Assembly (NCBI GenBank): GCA_030666765.1
Contig: DAOUXE010000066.1
Location: forward strand, 1-6,493
DNA from: Methanosarcinales archaeon
Lineage (GTDB): Archaea; Halobacteriota; Methanosarcinia; Methanosarcinales; Methanogasteraceae
Direction of reading: 5' to 3'
DNA length: 6,493 bases
Shown here: one piece after another, positions 6,360-6,493 of the stretch
Numbering within the stretch: the first letter of the stretch is position 1
How the letters are laid out: the number at the start of each line of letters is the position of its first letter
The notes under the pieces: generated by a model
The model's input: the letters and a program-made list of their open reading frames with translations, nothing else
Database searches by the model: none
Told to the model about the DNA's origin: nothing
Made by a program: the position numbers and the translations under genes

Positions 6360-6440
6360 CTTTGCGCCATCGCGTCTTTGCACCTTTGCGTTATTGTTTT
6401 CCAATTTAACGCAAGGGCGCAAAGGCGCAGAGACGCGAAG
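6360..6440. repeat. Long imperfect palindrome of GCAAAGG-type repeats
   Basis: Two 34-base arms (6360-6393 and 6407-6440) are inverted copies matching at about 26 positions, around a 13-base AT-rich loop. The arms contain heptamer-like units such as CTTTGCG and GCAAAGG. Such palindromic units recur in intergenic DNA of many prokaryotes and may act as REP-like or non-autonomous mobile repeats. As RNA the arms would form a strong hairpin. It lies about 45 bases beyond the point where threonine synthase similarity stops. Confidence 0.7.
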
Positions 6441-6493
6441 GGTGTTGTCAATCTCAGTCTTCACGTCTTTTGCGTTGTTGTACATCCAACTGA

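Noticed and set aside
6114..6485. 123-codon - strand frame at the right end.
   Set aside because: It runs antisense to the threonine synthase remnant and through the palindromic repeat, with no motif or ribosome site.

Overview
The window most likely comes from a methanogen-type euryarchaeon (a methanogen or a methane-oxidising ANME relative). The main evidence is a CbiA/CfbB-type a,c-diamide synthase that resembles archaeal coenzyme F430 enzymes. Archaeal-style Shine-Dalgarno signals (GGAGG), TATA-like boxes and a secreted dockerin protein agree with this. The assignment is inference; the window has no rRNA or other lineage marker.

Layout, left to right. (1) 32-531, + strand: two overlapping small genes, a PBECR/RelE-fold-like nuclease protein followed by a DUF2283 protein, arranged like a toxin-antitoxin pair. 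(2) 532-793: no supportable gene; a C-rich stretch. (3) 794-1178, + strand: a frameshifted remnant of a Bro-N/DinD-type (phage antirepressor-like) gene, whose pieces lie in three reading frames. (4) 1247-1459, - strand: an AT-rich open stretch without a good start codon, in frame behind the stop of the next gene. (5) 1460-3238, - strand: a secreted protein with three related beta-rich modules and a C-terminal dockerin. (6) 3363-4079, - strand: a two-helix membrane protein with a Pro/Thr linker and an outward-facing domain, preceded at 4110-4211 by a possible 33-residue small gene with a strong ribosome site. (7) 4212-4547: no protein gene; holds a tRNA-like 3' end on the - strand. (8) 4548-5969, - strand: the a,c-diamide synthase. 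(9) 5988-6314, + strand: a broken internal-to-C-terminal piece of threonine synthase, lying against the 5' end of the diamide synthase gene. (10) 6360-6440: a long imperfect palindrome of the GCAAAGG-repeat type.

The intact genes do not form one pathway. The two surface proteins on the - strand may work together at the cell envelope. The diamide synthase is a cofactor gene standing apart from any visible partner. The first pair looks like a mobile or defence-type accessory module. Between them lie at least two clear gene remnants (Bro-N and threonine synthase), a possible third (1247-1459), a degenerate tRNA-like element and a palindromic repeat. This suggests a locus shaped by insertion, recombination and decay. 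No CRISPR array, intact transposase or rRNA was seen.
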